Origin: CAZAOY01 sp964486925
Lineage (GTDB): Bacteria > Bacillota > Clostridia > Oscillospirales > Ruminococcaceae
Assembly: GCA_964486925.1 (NCBI GenBank)
Contig: CAZAOY010000078.1
Span: 1 to 8,003 of the forward strand
DNA length: 8,003 nucleotides
Direction: 5' to 3'
The position numbers were made by a program, and so were the translations under genes. Below, in pieces: positions 6,196 to 8,003 of the stretch (its first letter is position 1; every line of letters starts with the position of its first letter). The notes under the pieces are model-generated. The model saw nothing but the letters and a program-made list of their open reading frames with translations. It was not told the DNA's origin and searched no databases.

Positions 6196-6241
6196 CACAA
6201 AACACAAAACATAAGAGGCGGTGCATAGCACCGCCTCTTAT
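6196..6241 (-). terminator. Strong intrinsic terminator of the 6268-6813 gene
   Basis: A perfect 14-bp stem with a 3-nt loop (6211-6224 with 6228-6241, core gaggcggtgc/gcaccgcctc) lies 26 bases beyond the stop of the minus-strand gene. On the minus strand it is followed by GTTTTGTGTTTTGTG, a T-rich tail. Confidence 0.85.
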
Positions 6242-6267
6242 TATACATGCGACAGGTCACATAAACC

Positions 6268-6813
6268 CTACCCCGATGACTTTTCGGGTGGATGCCCTAG
6301 TAAAAATCCGATTGTACCACAGAAGATGTCACGAAGCTGTGCAAGCGGAGCAGTCGAGCTTGTATCAAGGGTAGTCCAATGCCGTGCAATCAACAGCGTT
6401 ATAAGAGCGGTAAGTCCAATAGCGGTTATAATAATAAGCTGTATCTTGGTGTTGCCGCTCTCCTTTTGACTCTCCAGCATAGTGTTAACCTTGTTATCCT
6501 GCTCAGAAAGCTTAGCGCTGATGTCACCTGCGACCGAATAAATCTCATCACAAAGCTCCTTGCTGTTAACCTTAGGGGTAGCCTTAACGCTACTTCCACC
6601 CTTCATAAAGTTAGCACTGATAAAATAACCAAAGATACCCGCTATAGAGGTTCTAATAACCGCGTCCACCACATTCGCCGCACTCCCCCCCTGCGACTTA
6701 ATGAATACACTAACGATAAGCTGACCCATCAAAACCGCCATAAAGATAAGCAAACATCTGTCAATCAGCCGTGTCCGCTTGAATCCCCGTATAATCTTTT
6801 TCTTGATATCCAT
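6268..6813 (-). CDS. Small four-helix membrane protein of unknown function
   Basis: The 181-residue protein starts with a basic stretch (MDIKKKIIRGFKRTRLIDR). It has hydrophobic segments at about 19-38, 48-69, 124-143 and 158-172. Between the second and third lies a polar, Lys/Glu/Ser-rich segment with helical character (about 70-122, including ELCDEIYSVAGDISAKLSEQ), which probably forms a cytoplasmic or external coiled helix. Two Gly-containing helices resemble each other (RTSIAGIFGYFISANF and LRDIFCGTIGFLLG), hinting at an internal two-by-two repeat. The ATG at 6813 has AGGGG 9 nt upstream. It is a single gene with its own terminator, divergent from the metal-binding lipoprotein gene. The size and topology would fit a holin-like or small structural membrane protein, but there are no phage neighbours and I do not recognise the family. 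Confidence 0.75.
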   Translation of the reverse strand: MDIKKKIIRGFKRTRLIDRCLLIFMAVLMGQLIVSVFIKSQGGSAANVVDAVIRTSIAGIFGYFISANFMKGGSSVKATPKVNSKELCDEIYSVAGDISAKLSEQDNKVNTMLESQKESGNTKIQLIIITAIGLTALITLLIARHWTTLDTSSTAPLAQLRDIFCGTIGFLLGHPPEKSSG

Positions 6814-6892
6814 AATAAAAAACCCCTTTTTGTCATATTACTAATATATCTGTAAGATCTACCCACCGTAACCTACCTATTCTATATATTCT

Positions 6893-6933
6893 ATGTACCA
6901 CATTGTACATCTGCCACATATGATATCTGCCAC
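6893..6933. promoter_or_regulatory. Inverted and direct repeats upstream of the lipoprotein promoter
   Basis: atgtac/gtacat form an inverted repeat with a 6-bp spacer (6893-6910), and atctgccac occurs twice, 16 bp apart from start to start (6909-6917, 6925-6933). They lie 25-65 bp upstream of the -35 element, where an activator or a cooperatively bound repressor could sit. They are short and may be chance. Confidence 0.25.
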
Positions 6934-6957
6934 CTCACAAGATAGATGTTTCACCGC

Positions 6958-6986
6958 TTGACAAATCTCCATGTATGTATTATAAT
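6958..6986 (+). promoter_or_regulatory. Perfect consensus sigma-A promoter of the metal-binding lipoprotein gene
   Basis: TTGACA (6958-6963) and TATAAT (6981-6986) with a 17-bp spacer match the consensus at every position. The start would be near 6993, followed by AAGGAG (7012-7017) 9 nt before the ATG at 7027. Confidence 0.88.
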
Positions 6987-6987
6987 A

Positions 6988-7002
6988 TGATAATGAGTTT
7001 CA
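6988..7002. promoter_or_regulatory. Fur/Zur-like operator overlapping the start site
   Basis: TGATAAT-G-AGTTTCA has the 7-1-7 layout of Fur-family boxes (consensus TGATAAT-N-ATTATCA): 7 of 7 match in the left arm and 5 of 7 in the right. It sits just after the -10, where a metal-bound repressor would block an otherwise maximal promoter. This fits regulation of a zinc or manganese uptake gene by Zur or a relative. The regulator itself is not in the window. Confidence 0.4.
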
Positions 7003-7026
7003 ATTTCGATTAAGGAGTTATTATAT

Positions 7027-8001
7027 ATGAAGAAAAGGATTACAGCACTGCTTGCCACCCTGCTTGTCACCACCATGCTCACTAGCTGTATAAACACCCT
7101 GCCCGCCGATAATAAAGATGGCTCTGTAAAGGACAGCAGGCAAAAGATAGTCACAATAGTAACCACCCTATTCCCGCAGTACGACTTCGCAAGACAGATA
7201 GCAGGAGAAAAAGCCGATGTCACCCTTCTACTCCCACCAGGGGTGGAAAGCCATTCATACGAGCCAACCCCCGCCGATATTGTAAAGATAAACTCCGCAC
7301 AGCTGTTTATCTATACAGGCAAGGAGATGGAGATCTGGGCGGACAGAATTATAAACGGTATCGACAACAAAGCCCTCACCGTCCTCCCCGCCTCCGAAGG
7401 CATTCAGCTATCGGAATCCGACGAACCCGAGGACATCCACGAAGGGGAATCCGAGGACGACCACCAAACCCACCTAGCCAACCCCCATATCTGGACAGAC
7501 CCGAGCAACGCCGCCGTTATGGTAAAAAACATAACCACCGCCCTAACCTCAATCGACCCCGAAAACTCAAGCTACTACACTAAAAACGCTAACACCCTGC
7601 TGTCAGAGCTGGATAAACTGGATACCGACTTAAAATCGTTGGTAGCAAACAAAAAACGTGACGAGGTGGTTTTTGGGGGCAGAAATGCATTCTACTACCT
7701 GTTAAAGCGTTACTCTATACAGTATAAATCCGCCTACGACTCCTGCGCCACCGAAGCCGAGCCGAGTGCTAGGATAGTCGCCGAGCTAATCGACGAGATT
7801 AAATCCAAATCCATCCCCGTAATCTTCTACGAGGAGCTAATCGTCCCAAAGGTAGCAAAGTCAATCGCGGACGAAACAGGTGCAAAAATGCTCCTGCTCC
7901 ACTCCTGCCATAACCTAACAAAGGACGAGCTATCAAAAGGCGAAAGCTACCTGTCTATTATGAAGCAGAATGTAGAGAATTTAAAGGAGGCACTTTGGTA
8001 G
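7027..8001 (+). CDS. znuA: ZnuA-like metal (probably zinc) ABC transporter substrate-binding lipoprotein
   Basis: The 324-residue protein starts with a basic and hydrophobic signal ending in the lipobox LTSC (18-21), so it would be lipid-anchored at Cys21 on the outer face of the membrane. It belongs to the cluster A-I metal-binding proteins (ZnuA/TroA family), which hand the metal to an ABC permease. Seen here are VTTLFPQYDFARQIAG (45-60), LLPPGVESHSYEPTPADI (68-85, ligand His76), an acidic His-containing loop (about 128-149) as in zinc-specific members, and NPHIWTDP (152-159, ligand His154). The third canonical site (FGHxAFxYL) reads FGGRNAFYYL without His. The usual C-terminal Asp is replaced by LLLHSCHN (289-296). 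This fits, from memory, a variant found in many Clostridia proteins. The stop is two bases from the window end, so permease and ATPase genes may follow outside. Zinc is inferred; manganese is possible. Confidence 0.88.
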   Translation: MKKRITALLATLLVTTMLTSCINTLPADNKDGSVKDSRQKIVTIVTTLFPQYDFARQIAGEKADVTLLLPPGVESHSYEPTPADIVKINSAQLFIYTGKEMEIWADRIINGIDNKALTVLPASEGIQLSESDEPEDIHEGESEDDHQTHLANPHIWTDPSNAAVMVKNITTALTSIDPENSSYYTKNANTLLSELDKLDTDLKSLVANKKRDEVVFGGRNAFYYLLKRYSIQYKSAYDSCATEAEPSARIVAELIDEIKSKSIPVIFYEELIVPKVAKSIADETGAKMLLLHSCHNLTKDELSKGESYLSIMKQNVENLKEALW

Positions 8002-8003
8002 AG

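Noticed and set aside
5921..6226. 101-codon minus-strand ORF and a 67-codon plus-strand ORF across the palindrome cluster
   Set aside because: Their translations come from REP-like palindromes and terminator stems and are Cys/His-rich without any motif; no ribosome site.
6814..6880. Promoter of the 6268-6813 gene
   Set aside because: The best -10 (TATATT on the minus strand) has no acceptable -35 at 16-18 bp.

Overview
The window looks like a draft-assembly piece (it has a run of exactly 100 N) from a low-to-mid GC Firmicute, most likely a gut-type Clostridia member. The grounds are consensus sigma-A promoters with 17-bp spacers, GGAG-type ribosome sites, a MepA-type MATE exporter, a clostridial-style ZnuA-like lipoprotein and dispersed GTAGGGGCG palindromes. 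The plus strand is C-rich and G-poor in genes of both directions and in spacers, which suggests replication-strand skew. No species can be named from this.

Layout. Positions 1-2533 hold minus-strand genes. In order of transcription they are a broken DUF4258 gene, an overlapping YgiT-type zinc-finger gene (together a toxin-antitoxin-like pair), rlmB (23S rRNA 2'-O-methyltransferase), and an unrecognised membrane protein with a long disordered N-terminus that runs off the left edge. The 5' part of the DUF4258 gene is replaced by a tandem array of 97-bp units (2480-2843) that contains the N gap. A good minus-strand promoter (2823-2851) lies at the outer edge of this array. Positions 2917-4275 encode the MATE exporter, also on the minus strand.

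A divergent 406-base spacer separates it from a plus-strand gene (4682-5611) for a membrane-anchored transglutaminase-like protein with an intact Cys-His-Asp triad. Downstream is a 656-base gene-free stretch. Its first half looks like a free-standing structured RNA gene: a perfect TTGACA-17-TATAAT promoter at 5661-5689, a folded body of about 235 nt with no convincing ORF, and an intrinsic terminator at 5898-5933. Its second half is a cluster of REP-like palindromes (5953-6164), followed by a strong 14-bp terminator for the minus-strand gene at 6268-6813, a small four-helix membrane protein of unknown function.

The right end carries a second perfect sigma-A promoter, a Fur/Zur-like operator overlapping its start site, and a complete ZnuA-like metal-binding lipoprotein gene (7027-8001). 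The permease and ATPase genes of that transporter are not in the window. Apart from the overlapping DUF4258/YgiT pair, the genes do not form one obvious pathway. The most interesting items are the candidate small RNA and the 97-bp array inside the toxin-antitoxin operon.
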